A stretch of DNA of 64,000 bases from Vanilla planifolia (lineage: Eukaryota; Streptophyta; Magnoliopsida; Asparagales; Orchidaceae). The notes beneath the pieces are model-generated. The model was given only the letters and a program-made list of their open reading frames with translations. It had not been told where the DNA came from and ran no database searches. Made by a program: the position numbers and the translations under genes. The stretch is taken from positions 381,001 to 445,000 of the forward strand of contig JAIUJO010000143.1 of the NCBI GenBank assembly GCA_023846275.1, given 5' to 3'. This document shows positions 53,401 through 64,000 of the stretch, piece after piece (position 1 is the first letter of the stretch; each line of letters opens with the position of its first letter).

Positions 53401-54560
53401 ATTTTGAAATTTGATGCACATGCCTTCAATCTTTGAAGATTATTAAACAATCCAAGTTACTTTGAGGAAAACTAATTCATTATCTTTAGAAGTGCTTGCT
53501 TGATCTTCATAGATAATCCTATTTCACACTAGTAAGACGATTAGAACAAAATACTTAACATTTAAGACTTTACTCATCAAAGACAAGGGTGACTTGAAAA
53601 TCTCCCTTTTTTTGGATGACGATAAGGTGTAAATGTTTAGATTAAATATAACAAGTAAAAACACATATTTTAGAAATAGTAAGATGTGTTAAAAATTAAA
53701 TATATATGCTCCCCCATACTTCAAGCCCCTTTTAATATATGATCGACCTTAGTTTATGACTAATCCAAATTTTATTAAAGCCATGATCAATCTCCTTCTT
53801 TGATGCCATTAAAAGAGATGTACAACTTGAAAAATTTGTATTATACTATGTAAATATTTTTGTAAACACATTAGCTAAATCTTACATTTTATGTATACAC
53901 TCTTGTTCTATTGCCTTTCGTATGACAAACTCTCTAATAAAATAAAATTTTGCTTTTTTTTTATTTTTCTTATAATGGCAAAGTTGATTATATAACATTA
54001 GAAATAGACTTAGTTTTTTTATAGTTAATTCATTTTTGTATATTATATTCACGAGTACCCATTTACCTCAAATGAATTATTGATCATGATGCCAAAGAAT
54101 TAAATCTTATACTTTAGTTTCCTCAAGTCTTTCTAATTGTCAATTCTTGACATCAAGCTACACGTTTTAAGGTTTCTTCAACATATATTGTTTCATTGAT
54201 AAATATAAATTTATTCTGATAAATTTTTCTCTTATATAAGCTAGTGTTTTACCTCCTTAACTAGCATATCATTTATTTTCTCTTGAACACCCTCACATGC
54301 CTTCCTTAGTAAGAGACTAAAATTAACCTAAAAGTTTCCATTCCTTATAATAATCGAATAGATATTCATTTTTACAATTTAATAAATTAAAATTATTTTA
54401 ACGCCATAAATCTTATGAGGTCTCATTTTTTATTCCTATAATCTTTAGCTTTAATATATTCAGAAAAATCAATTTCAACCACAAATTCGTGTTTTCTTTC
54501 ATCTAAACTTAGGGTTTGCGACAAAAATAAATTATGTCTAAAGGTCCTGTAATTCATAGG
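53400..54560. other. Non-coding part of block copy A
   Basis: 53,400-53,575 matches the 625-bp duplicated unit at the left edge (about 2,270-2,395 and 2,890-3,060), including catttaagactttact. The rest (53,575-54,560) has no monomer boxes and no frame I can read as protein. It may be LTR or leader sequence of the element, or a second decayed insertion between copies A and B. Confidence 0.45.
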
Positions 54561-54959
54561 TCATGTAAAATCAATGTGCTACATAACTTAGTTTTTTATT
54601 TCCCTTTTTTAAATTAAATTTTTAACTCAACTATTACTTTATTATAAGCTGATACACTTCCACTCCTAGTAGTAGACCATTGCATTATTCAAATATGCTA
54701 AGAAGAAAACATTGTATTTACTTTCTCATAATATTTGAATTCGTCATACACCAAGTTCTAATTGATTAATATTGATTAATAATGAACAAGTCTAGATACA
54801 ATTTATCTGCGAATCTAAGCTAACAAAGCACATGACCGGTAACATTTACAAGTGAGTTATAGAAAATTACAAATAAAGAATTGTTTCCATAGGTCCTACA
54901 ATATTAGGAAAAACTGACCGAAACATCTAGGGATTTAATTTATGGGCCCAAACCATGTT

Positions 54960-56150
54960 GGGTTCAATAATTGTATGGTGTGGATGTTGTAATTTTCAAA
55001 AGATATTTTTAAAGTTTGTTCCTTTCAGAATCCACTAATACCTATTATGCTTCAGATTGATGGACTTTTTCTGTAAGATATCCAATGTAGGATTTCCAAA
55101 ATAAGAATAATATTACATATAATATTAGACTTAGCATTATAATTAGATGTGTGCTAAGAGGGAAAAGGTGTTTCTTTGAACATATTAATATATGATTTTT
55201 TTAGTCTATAGTTATAATTCAAACATGCTTTATTTTTTCCACATAGTTGCAAGATGATGCATGTTGAAGCACATGTAAAGCATTTAAGTAACCATTGCTC
55301 TCTTTCACATGATTTAATGAATCAGCATATGAAGGTACATGTCAATATCAGTAGGTACATGAGAAAAAAACTAGCATACTTTCACTTTAAATAATTGTTT
55401 CTTTGTTAAGTGACTCAAATTTCTCTAATTATTTTAAGCAAAAGAGTGTTTTCTTAAACTAACAACATCTACCTATAAAGCCTCATTACATTTAACATGC
55501 TTGGATAATTGATTTTCATATTCTTTATTTTATCCTTTCAAACATGACACATTAGAAATATTTGATTCAACTTGATAATTTAAAGAAATATTTTCCTTTT
55601 TAAGGCTATCACATTGTTCATGCTATTCAATTATTCTACATTCATGTTTAGCATAAGCATTCTTAAGATCATCATAAATGTTAATTTTTTATCCCCAATA
55701 ACAAATTTTCTAAAAGAATTATATGTTTCATCACAAGATAAAAAAAAAAGTAAAGTGATGCCAAGAATTAGAAGTATTTGATATGCATTAACCTCTAAGA
55801 TTTTCATCAAAATTTTATTTGTTTTTCTCACCTTCTTCTTTTATTACTTCTTTTTATGGTTCGTCTCCCTCCTAACATCACCATTACTTGGAGAGACTTT
55901 CTCACCACACATCCTATCTTCGTCACAAAACAACATGTAGTCAAACACACTCTCGCACAAATTTCCTTAGACAGTGGACAAAATGAGTAATTGATTCCTT
56001 TAGAATTTAAATAAAGCAAATTCTTTATTTTTTTACTGCTTTTATTGCAAGTACAAAAAATTGGGTAAAGAGAGATCGCACAAATTATCATCAATTTGTT
56101 GAATGAAACTTTTAGATCCATTTTTCAAAGTAATAAATTTTTTAACCTTA
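54960..56150 (-). pseudogene. Decayed Ty1/copia-type gag, copy B (knuckle destroyed)
   Basis: This is the direct repeat of the gag at 51.8-52.7 kb. The minus frame at 55,828-56,121 contains EICARVCLTTC, aligning with the VCLASACLEM of copy A in the same frame. The frame at 55,631-55,831 has SCDETYNSFRKFVIGDKKL, aligning with SSFSKFVEHKKL in copy A and fitting the helical part of gag. At about 55,075-55,120 the segment matching the knuckle reads NIICNIILIL, keeping only the first Cys, so zinc binding is lost. Several stops and frame changes confirm decay. Where the two copies differ, each keeps readable pieces the other lost, so both descend from an intact coding ancestor. Confidence 0.62.
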
Positions 56151-57540
56151 AATAATTGTGAATGGGTTGATGAAAATGCTTGTCTCTTAAAGTTTCTAAA
56201 TCGTCAACTATGGGTAAAGTCAACCTTAAGCAATTAGAAAAAATAACAACATTTAAAAATCATGAAAGTTCGCTATAAATAAAAAATGTGAATATTACAA
56301 CAAATACTAAAAAGATAAAAATACTAATAAATAATTAGAATTAAGTACAAAATTAATTTGAACACAAATGAAGGAATGGAATAGAAATTTTATTCAATTT
56401 GTGTAGCAAACCCACTTTGAAACTAATTGAAATAAAAATATGCCTTAGAATCCAACAAAAGTAGGGTGAACTGTGGGTTTAAAAAACTTTTTGTCAATTT
56501 TAAAATATACCAATTTCTTAAAAATTCTTAGTATAAAAATTTAACTTTGTATGAAAAATGAAATAGTGAACCTAATATTAAGGTCATTTTGATCAAATGA
56601 GAATTTACATCCAAAACCGATGGAGTTGGAGAAACAACTCTACTAATAAAAGAGTAAGAACATCTAGTTTTTCTTTATGGTTCAACTATAACATGGGCTT
56701 CTATGAGATAAAATTAACTCTTTTTTATGAGATCAAATTGAACTCAGGTTTTTGCTAATGTTAGAATGCCAAACCCAAAAAAACAAAATATAGTAAGAAA
56801 TAAATGTTTTATGAAAATGCACAAATGTTTCTATGCTCATTGTTTAATATATAAAGGCACTAAGTGTTTAAAATTGTGAAGAGAATTGAAAGAATGAAAA
56901 CTTAGAAGATTGGGTTTAGATCAAAAAGTTTGGAATTTCATGTTGACTAAGTTATAAATGCAACAAAGAGAAATTTACACAAATTAAATATAATGAAACA
57001 CTTTTTTCGTGTGTTAAAATATTGTTCAAATTAATTAGTCATTTCAATCATAGTTGTCAGTATTTATTTAAAAATTTTTGTTATAGTCCTTAAAAAGTCA
57101 AGGCAAAGTTATTTCAAAAGCTTGCACTAAATTGCTTAAAAATCTTGTACAAATGACTTAAGTAATTCTCCAAAATAGCTAACTATAATGGCACATGTAA
57201 TGGCTAGTTAATGTTATATTATATAGGATCAACCAGAGCTATTAGACCCAATCAGAGGCAATGTAGACCATTAGATCTAATGTTTTAATGTAATACAAAT
57301 TATTGATGGTGTAGTCAAGACGTATTAGATCTAAGCAATCTGATAATGTTGGATATGACTTAGACCATTTGATTTATCATTATTAAAATTAGGAATGATA
57401 TTAGTTGTTGAATTTAAAATGCTTAATTTGGAACCTCATGATTCAAGAACTAATATATCGTAAGAGGGAAACACTCAAAGCCACCCAATGAAGTCCAACA
57501 AGATTATCACAATTAGATGTCAAGCAAGGACCAATTAAGT
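56150..57540 (-). other. Leader/LTR-like part of block copy B
   Basis: No readable frame. It aligns with 100-1,520 at the left edge (leader and a gatcaa/gttgaatg-rich part). Satellite monomers begin at about 57,540 with caaattaag/gtgtaagatcat-like sequence. Plant copia LTRs often contain such gatcaac-type stretches, but no terminal TG/CA or polypurine tract was identified. Confidence 0.5.
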
Positions 57541-58077
57541 GTAAGATCATTCCTATCAAATCAAGTTTTTATAGAGATATCACATAACAATTTGATAAAA
57601 TATTGAGAAGAAATATTTAAATTAATATTTTATTTCATAATGCTCATTAAGATTAGTCAAACAACATTTTTTGCCTCTATCAAACCTTTTTTGAATCACA
57701 AAAAATTAGCAAACTAAATAAGCTTAAATAATAGCAAATTATAACTTTAATAGCTAGCAAAAATTTTTAAAGGTGAAATGAGATAAATTAAAAAAATAAT
57801 TTAGCTACTTCAAGTTAATGTTAATGCACATAAGAATAGAGCTAGAGTTATATAGGAATATGATAGCCAATTCATAGCAATGTAAAGGTCTCATAAGAGG
57901 AGAATTAACCTTCATAGTAATATAAAAAAAATTAAAAAAGGTTTGGACAAATGAGATTAAATGCTTTAGAAATTGCTTTAAAAAATGTTGCAAAAATCGA
58001 GTGCAACGTCCTCAATCATCAATGTAGTTACGAGTCTAAATATCTCATGCAATATGTCCAAACACTTTAATAAAATA

Positions 58078-58083
<6 letters not shown>

Positions 58084-58141
<58 letters not shown>
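58084..58141. repeat. (AT)n microsatellite, ~29 units
   Basis: An uninterrupted AT run of about 58 bp inside a minus monomer, following the aaatatttttaa box. It produces a run of Tyr-Ile codons in the 77-codon frame at 57,985-58,218, which is not a gene. Confidence 0.96.
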
Positions 58142-58144
<3 letters not shown>

Positions 58145-61100
58145 ATTTGGTAGGGCATCTTCAAATGTGTCCAATGACATTTTTATCATCTCAATCAAAA
58201 TTGTTTTTTCAATTATAGAAAAAAGAAAATGTAAATAACCATAAAAATGATAAATTACACTTTAAAATTTAAGTAAATATATATTGAAGCCAAAATCAAT
58301 CAAATTAAAACAATGGAACATAAACAAATCATAGGAATGTCAATGTGGCACAATAAAAGATTTTGAGTTACATAAAAATATAACAAATCAAAGAAAAACT
58401 TTGAAGAAATAAGATAACTTTAATTAAAAAATTACATAACAAGATACTAAGAAGATCTTGTATATCCTTGATCATCAAATTAGGGAAAAAGTGAAACGGC
58501 TTGTAATATGTGCAAAAACCGTAAAAAAAAATTTAAAAATGTTAGTCAAAATGAAATAGATAGAGCTCATCAAGATGAATCTAGCAATATTTTTCTAGCA
58601 AAATTAAACATCATTTAGAATTACTATGAGTTACCAAAGTAAATAAGAATAAATAAAAAAACTTATTTTCATATTTTGTGCATTTATATTAACATTGAAA
58701 CATAATAAATTGAATTAACGTAATATAACCAATCCAAACTAAAACAAGTCACAAAATAAGAGATTTGATTTACATAAAAAATAACCGAATCAAAGAAAGA
58801 AATTTGAGGTAATGGGATAAATTATATAAGAAAGTTGTATAACCAGATATTAAGGATAGCTCGCATAACATCCTTGATGATTAAATCATGCAGGAAATAA
58901 ATATCTCACAAACATTGCAAAATCATAGAAAATAATTTTTTTAAAAATTTATAAATGGATATTTAGTTTTGTGGCACTCTTTGATAATGGAACAATGACA
59001 TTTGTTTCTATTGATTGCACCTAATTTGGAATTACTTCTATTTGTAAAGTACTATAATAAAAATAAAAAAATATTTTTTTATAAAATAAATAAATATTAA
59101 AGTTTAAATCTATTAAATTGAAGAAATGTAACATAACAAAATATAGATGATGTAAAATTTACATGACATAGAAATTATAGGTTTATAATAGCATGACCAA
59201 ATCAATGGGAGAATTTTTAAGAAATGAGAAAAACTACATAAAAATGTTGCATTTCAAGAAACTAAAAAATATTTAGTATAACAACCATAATCATAGAAAC
59301 AATTATGAAATAAATTAATTGAAAAACTACCAAAACCTAAAAAAATATTTGAAATGTTGAAATGTTTACTTATTTGGATAGAGCTCATAGAGATGAGACC
59401 AAAGACGATTATTTCCATTTAATCTCACCTCATTTCAAACTATTGTGAATTCCCAAATTAAATGAACATAATAAAATAAATTATTTCTTGAATAATAAAT
59501 ATGCATATATATTAATCCTAAAATGAGATAAATTAAAATGATATAATATAACCAAATCAAAACATTGTGATCATCAAAATAGTAGTGAATAACTATTACA
59601 AAATAGAAAAACAAAATCAAAGCTAACATTGTGGACAAATGCAATACATTATATGATAATATTGCATTACAAGATGCTAAAGAGATTAGATTAACATCCT
59701 CAATCATTACATCAAGTGTGAATTGAATAGTAAAAAAAATATGCATAAAATAAAGGTAACTAAAAAATAATGAAGTTAATAGTTAAGTTGAGAATCTTCA
59801 TCAAGATGAGTTCAAGAATAATATTTCTACCACAATCAAACCACAAATGGAATTACTATCAATTACTAATGAAAGTAAACATAAATAATAGTAAATTATG
59901 AATTTAAATAATTGGTATTTATATATTAAATCCTAATCAAGATAAGTTGAACTAATACAAAAGAACTAGATCAAAGTGATGTAAATGTCTCACAATAAGA
60001 GTTGTAGAGGTACATATAAATATCACTAAGTTAGGTAAAACATTTGAAAAATGTGATAAATTACACAAGAAATTTGAATTCAAAGATTCTAAGAAGATCG
60101 ACTGTAACATCATCAATTGTTAAATAAGGATTAATCAAAATATCATTGAATGCACACAAAAATTTTGGAAAATAATTATTTAAAAATATAAAAGAATATT
60201 TAAATGGAGGGATTCCACCAACATGCATCCAACGATGTCTACTTTGTCTCATTTTGATCTTCATTTGAATTATAATGAATTATCAAAGTAAATAAACATA
60301 AAAAGTATGATTAATTTTTACTAAATACTTATTAAAGCTAAAATTTGACAAATTGAAGTAATATCATATAACCTAATTAAATCAATTTGAAAATAGATGA
60401 GTGGAGAATTAAAGTTACATAGTAATATAACCAAATATAAGCAAGAACTTTGACAAAATTAATTAACTGCATAAAAAAGTTGTATTCCAAGATATTGAGA
60501 AGATAGAGTATAAAATTCTTGATTACCAAATTAGATAAGATTAAAAATATCTCATAAAGGATACCAAAATTAAAAGAAAAACAAAATTTAAAGAAATAAC
60601 AATAAATATATTTTAGAAGGAAGTAATTGAGACTAGTCTAATAACATTCCTCTAATCTCCAATTGACCTCATTTAGAATTACTAAGAATTACAAAAAAAA
60701 CAACTATCATAAAACTTAGTAAATTATAATTTTAACATGATGTAAAAAAGCATTATGGTTGAAATAAGGGATAATTTTGTTCAACAAAATCTAACAAAAT
60801 AAAAGTTATTCAAAAGTCACACTATAACGAAATTTGGGTTTCTTGACAATTTCACCAAATCAAAGAAAAAAATTTGATGAAGTTAAATTGTATAGAAAAT
60901 TTGAATTCCAAGTTATTATGCAGATCAAGTGTAACATCTGTGATTATCAAACATGGTAGAGTTTAAATGTCTCATAATGCATGCCATAAATTATTATTCT
61001 AATATTAAACAAACTTACATTAAAGTTGTAATGACATAAATTGAATAATATAAATAATTAAATTAAAGGTACTTAGGTCACTTGAGATGATATTTGTAGC

Positions 61101-61739
61101 TACATAGTAATATAACTAAATTATGGCAAAAGATTTGAAGATAAGAGATAAATTATGAAGGAAAGCAACATTCTAAGGTACTAAATAAACCATGTGTAAC
61201 ATCTAGATCATAAAATTAGGCATGATTTAAAAAGACTTATAAGTAATAAAAAATACTAGATAATAAAATGCATAAAAATTTCATAAATGAATATTTAGTT
61301 GCATAAATGTTATCCAGACAAGCCAAGTGATATTTGCCATATCTCTATTAGGGCTCACCTGTAATTTTTACAAATTGTCATGTAAAAATCATCAATAATA
61401 ACTAATTATTATTTAAGTATTAAGTTAAAGAGTTTAAATAAAAAATAAGTTGAAATGAAGCAATGTTATATAACAAAATCAATGCAGTGAATGTGTCTCA
61501 TACAAAGAAAATAAGAGTTTCATAATAATTTTGAGAATCTAAGAGAAACATTTAAGTGAATGAGTTAATGTTTTTGAGAAAGTTGCATTCTAGGATACTA
61601 AAAATATTGAATGTAACATCCTTGATCTTTGAATCTAATATGAATTTAAATTTCTCAAAAACGATGTCAAAACCTGAAAAATAAAACCTTCAAAAAGTAA
61701 TTAGATGAATTTTTATTAGGATATAACTCAATGAGAGAG

Positions 61740-61995
61740 TGCACTGGCATTTTCAGCTTGTTTGGTCCACATTTGGAACAATGTCAAAGCAGAGACGAGG
61801 CTATAGGTAGAAGTTGAATTACTTATCACGCCAATATCTTTTTGACTTGTTGCATACGTAATCGTACTATAGGTAAACACGATTACTTAATGCTTCTTGC
61901 TAGATTCTTTCATCTCTAATGAGTCCAGAACCAGAAGAGGCTTCCTTTAATGGACGAATTATGATTGATGTGTACTATAAATTGTAGAAGCACTT
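61740..61995. other. ~0.25-kb GC-richer island inserted in a monomer
   Basis: Monomer similarity stops after gatataactcaatgagag and resumes near 61,995, and the local box spacing is 601 bp instead of about 413. The insert has mixed composition and two related strings, tataggtagaagttgaatta (61,812) and tataggtaaacacgattact (61,871), 59 bp apart. No frame, terminal inverted repeat or target-site duplication was recognised. It could be a fragment of a small non-autonomous element or a captured genic piece. Confidence 0.55.
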
Positions 61996-64000
61996 TAAAA
62001 AAAACAAATTATTTTTTAAAAAATTATGTATATATAGATTATAAATGAAATAGGATAATTTGATGTAATATTATATATCAAAAAAAGCAATATAACAATA
62101 ACACTGAAGGACATTTATCGTTACATAATAATTTAACCAAATAAAAAAATTTAGAAAACATAAGATAAATTATGTGAGAAAGTTTCATTCAAAAATAATA
62201 TTGAAATATAAGCTAATATCCTTAGTTAAATTAATTATGAATCAATATATCTTATATGACATGAAAAAGAACCTTCAAAACTCAAAATTTAAAATATTAA
62301 AAGGAGTATTTAATTTGATAAAGTTCAAGAAGACAAGTCAAATGATATTTCTTCCATATTAGACCTTGATTGTAATTACTAAGAATCACAGAAGTAAAAA
62401 AGCATATATAATAATAAATTACAATTTTAATACAAAGTAAATATATATAAAAGCTAAAATTAAGAAAATAAAAAATTTTAATATAAATAAAAAAAATGTC
62501 GAAAAAATCTAAAAAAGTGAATTACAGCTTCATAATAATATATTAAAATCAAACAAAAAAAATGGAAGAAATGTGTCAAAATTATAAGGAAAAGTTGCAT
62601 TCCATGACAGTTATGATGAGATCGATGTAACATTATGGATCATCGAATTATATATGATTTGAAATATCTCTTACGGTGTGCTAAACCTTATAAAATGAAG
62701 AATTATAAATTATTTAAAAATATATGTTTAATTTTGATGGAAGACAAAAGTAAATAAGATAGTTATTTTAAATTAAGAAAAATATATATTAAAGACCAAA
62801 AGTGATGACTTAAAGAAATCTAATGTAACCAAATCAAAGCAAAGTAAAGATAAAAAATATTTCCTATTCAAAATGAAATATTTAAGGAAATGAGATAAAC
62901 TATAGTGAAAAGTCGCACTCAAGGAGATTAAATAGATCGACTATGATATCCTTAATAATAAAATCATGTACAAATCAAGATGTATCATGAAGCATGCCAA
63001 AACTCAATGAAGCAAAAAAAAATTATATTTAATTAGCTATAGCACATTGAATTATCCTTATTTGGAATTACTATTAATTGAATAAATAAAAAAGTTTAAA
63101 TAATAAAAAAAAATATTTTTTCAATAATAAGGAAATACATATGAAAGACAAAGCCAGATAAGTTAAATCAATTAAATATAACAAAATCACAATGGTTTAA
63201 AGGTCACATTAGCATAGAATTTGAGTTTCAAAGGAAAATAATAAAATCAATGTGGGAAAATTTAAGTAATGAGCCAAATTATGTGAAAAATATGCATTCC
63301 AAAATATTGATGAGATTTAGTGTAACTATCTTAGTAATTAAATTAAGTATGAAAAAAATTTATCTTATAAAGCATCTTAAAAGATAGAAAATAAAGTGTT
63401 TGAAAATATTAAAATCTAAGTTTTATTCGATAGAGCTAATCGATAGGAGTCCAATCTTCTTTGTTCACCTATATAAAACCACATTTGGGATCACTATGAA
63501 TAACCCAACAAAATAGGCAAAAATTACAACAAATGTTTATTTGTATAGATAGTAAATATTTGTTAAATGAGAACGAGATAAATTGAATGTTTTAACACTA
63601 GAAACTCAAAGCGATGTATTGGTCACACCTAAGGAGATTCAGAATACATAGTATAAGAAAATGAAAGCAAAGTAATAAAACAAAATTAAATTAAAAAATG
63701 AAATGAATGAGACAAATTATGTTTTAATGTTTGATTCTTAGATAAAAATAAGACATAGTTGATAATCTTGATCACCAAATAAGGTACAAATAAAAAACTC
63801 TTTTAATATAAAAGAATTAATATTCAAGAGGGTAGTGCTCATTTGCATGAGTCTAATGACATTTCTTTCATCTCAATTATATCTTGTTTGGAATTGTTAT
63901 GATTTATCAAGAAAAAGCATAAATAATATTTAAATCTTATTTTAACATTAATTAAATGTGTACTTTAGTTGAAATGAAGTAAATAAAAATAAGGAAATAT

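Larger units (their letters stand above)
51130..57540 (-). mobile_element. Retroelement-derived block, two direct copies ~3.2 kb apart
   Basis: Satellite boxes are absent across this 6.4 kb. Copy A (about 51,344-54,567) and copy B (about 54,568-57,540) align in direct orientation from the shared string aaaatcaatgtgctacataa onward (51,343 and 54,567, spacing about 3,224 bp). Matched landmarks include ccataggtcc (51,675; 54,889), aaagtttgttcct (51,798; 55,011) and gagaaaacaaactatcatac against gagaaaaaaactagcatac (52,153; 55,351). Each copy carries a decayed gag on the minus strand, so its 5' end is on the right. No pol, protease or integrase remnant was recognised. Copy A holds an extra stretch (53,400-54,560) with no clear counterpart in copy B. 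Confidence 0.72.
57540..64000 (-). repeat. Degenerate ~410-bp satellite array, minus orientation
   Basis: Fifteen or more minus monomers, with the reversed box near 57,540, 58,005, 58,462, 58,865, 59,278, 59,694, 60,105, 60,513, 60,932, 61,195, 61,613, 62,214, 62,628, 62,943, 63,320 and 63,745. The run from 58,462 to 60,932 is the most regular in the window, with steps of 403, 413, 416, 411, 408 and 419 bp, and gives the best estimate of monomer length. The array runs off the right edge. No gene is seen. Confidence 0.87.

Noticed and set aside
51343..57540. Complete LTR retrotransposon with paired LTRs
   Set aside because: The direct repeats include gag itself, so they are tandem copies of an internal-plus-leader segment, not LTRs; no LTR ends, primer-binding site or polypurine tract could be shown.
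57985..58218. 77-codon plus frame with a Tyr-Ile run
   Set aside because: The run is the AT microsatellite and the rest is monomer sequence.
1..64000. Organellar or bacterial AT-rich genome
   Set aside because: No organellar genes, rRNA or tRNA genes and no long ORFs; plant-type LINE and copia remnants point to nuclear DNA.

Overview
The window looks like nuclear heterochromatin of a land plant, probably a seed plant with a large genome. There are two grounds for this. A RNase H fragment near 44.6 kb has the archaeal-type domain known from the C terminus of plant L1-like LINEs. Two minus-strand gag remnants near 52 and 55 kb have the coiled-coil plus CCHC-knuckle layout of plant Ty1/copia elements. 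The species cannot be named from the sequence. I see no intact gene, tRNA or rRNA gene, CRISPR array or bacterial-type operon in the 64 kb. The open frames are short and AT-driven, or belong to decayed mobile elements.

About 53 kb is built from one very diverged tandem repeat. Its monomer is about 405-420 bp by eye (markers usually 400-430 bp apart), with roughly 130 monomers present. When the T-rich strand is read, ordered boxes recur: a near-palindrome ctcatctcgatgag, then aattaaatattcat, ggcatgctttatgagat, tgatgatcgaggatgttaca, ccttagtatcttggaatg, ctttgatttggttatatta (twice, about 60 bp apart), tctcatgtgacctttacat, and a TTA/ATT-rich tail. Orientation changes block by block: + at 3.08-7.26 kb; - at 7.26-16.34; alternating short blocks at 16.3-21.5; + at 21.5-31.04; - at 31.05-35.7; + at 35.7-37.08; - at 37.08-51.1 and 57.5-64.0.

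From 14.13 to about 22.45 kb the monomers form a higher-order repeat of three successive copies (about 3.56, 2.71 and 2.05 kb). Each copy is minus monomers, then a 350-430 bp non-satellite cassette, then plus monomers. The cassette carries a 52-codon open stretch, with the same bounding stops in copies 1 and 2, that I do not recognise.

Four other kinds of DNA interrupt the array. (1) A retroelement-derived block at 51.13-57.54 kb holds two direct copies about 3.2 kb apart, each with a decayed gag on the minus strand. A third, partial copy fills about 1-1.5 kb at the left edge and is followed by a 625 bp tandem duplication. (2) A GC-richer 3' LINE fragment lies at 44.53-44.94 kb, with one frameshift. 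(3) A 1.2 kb unidentified stretch lies at 26.64-27.85 kb. (4) A roughly 0.25 kb island lies at 61.74-61.99 kb. Nothing suggests that these parts work together as a genetic system. The interest is in the array architecture: orientation switches, a shrinking higher-order repeat, fresh short tandem duplications in old sequence, and a palindromic box in the monomer. All homology statements are by-eye comparisons within the window; percent identities were not computed.
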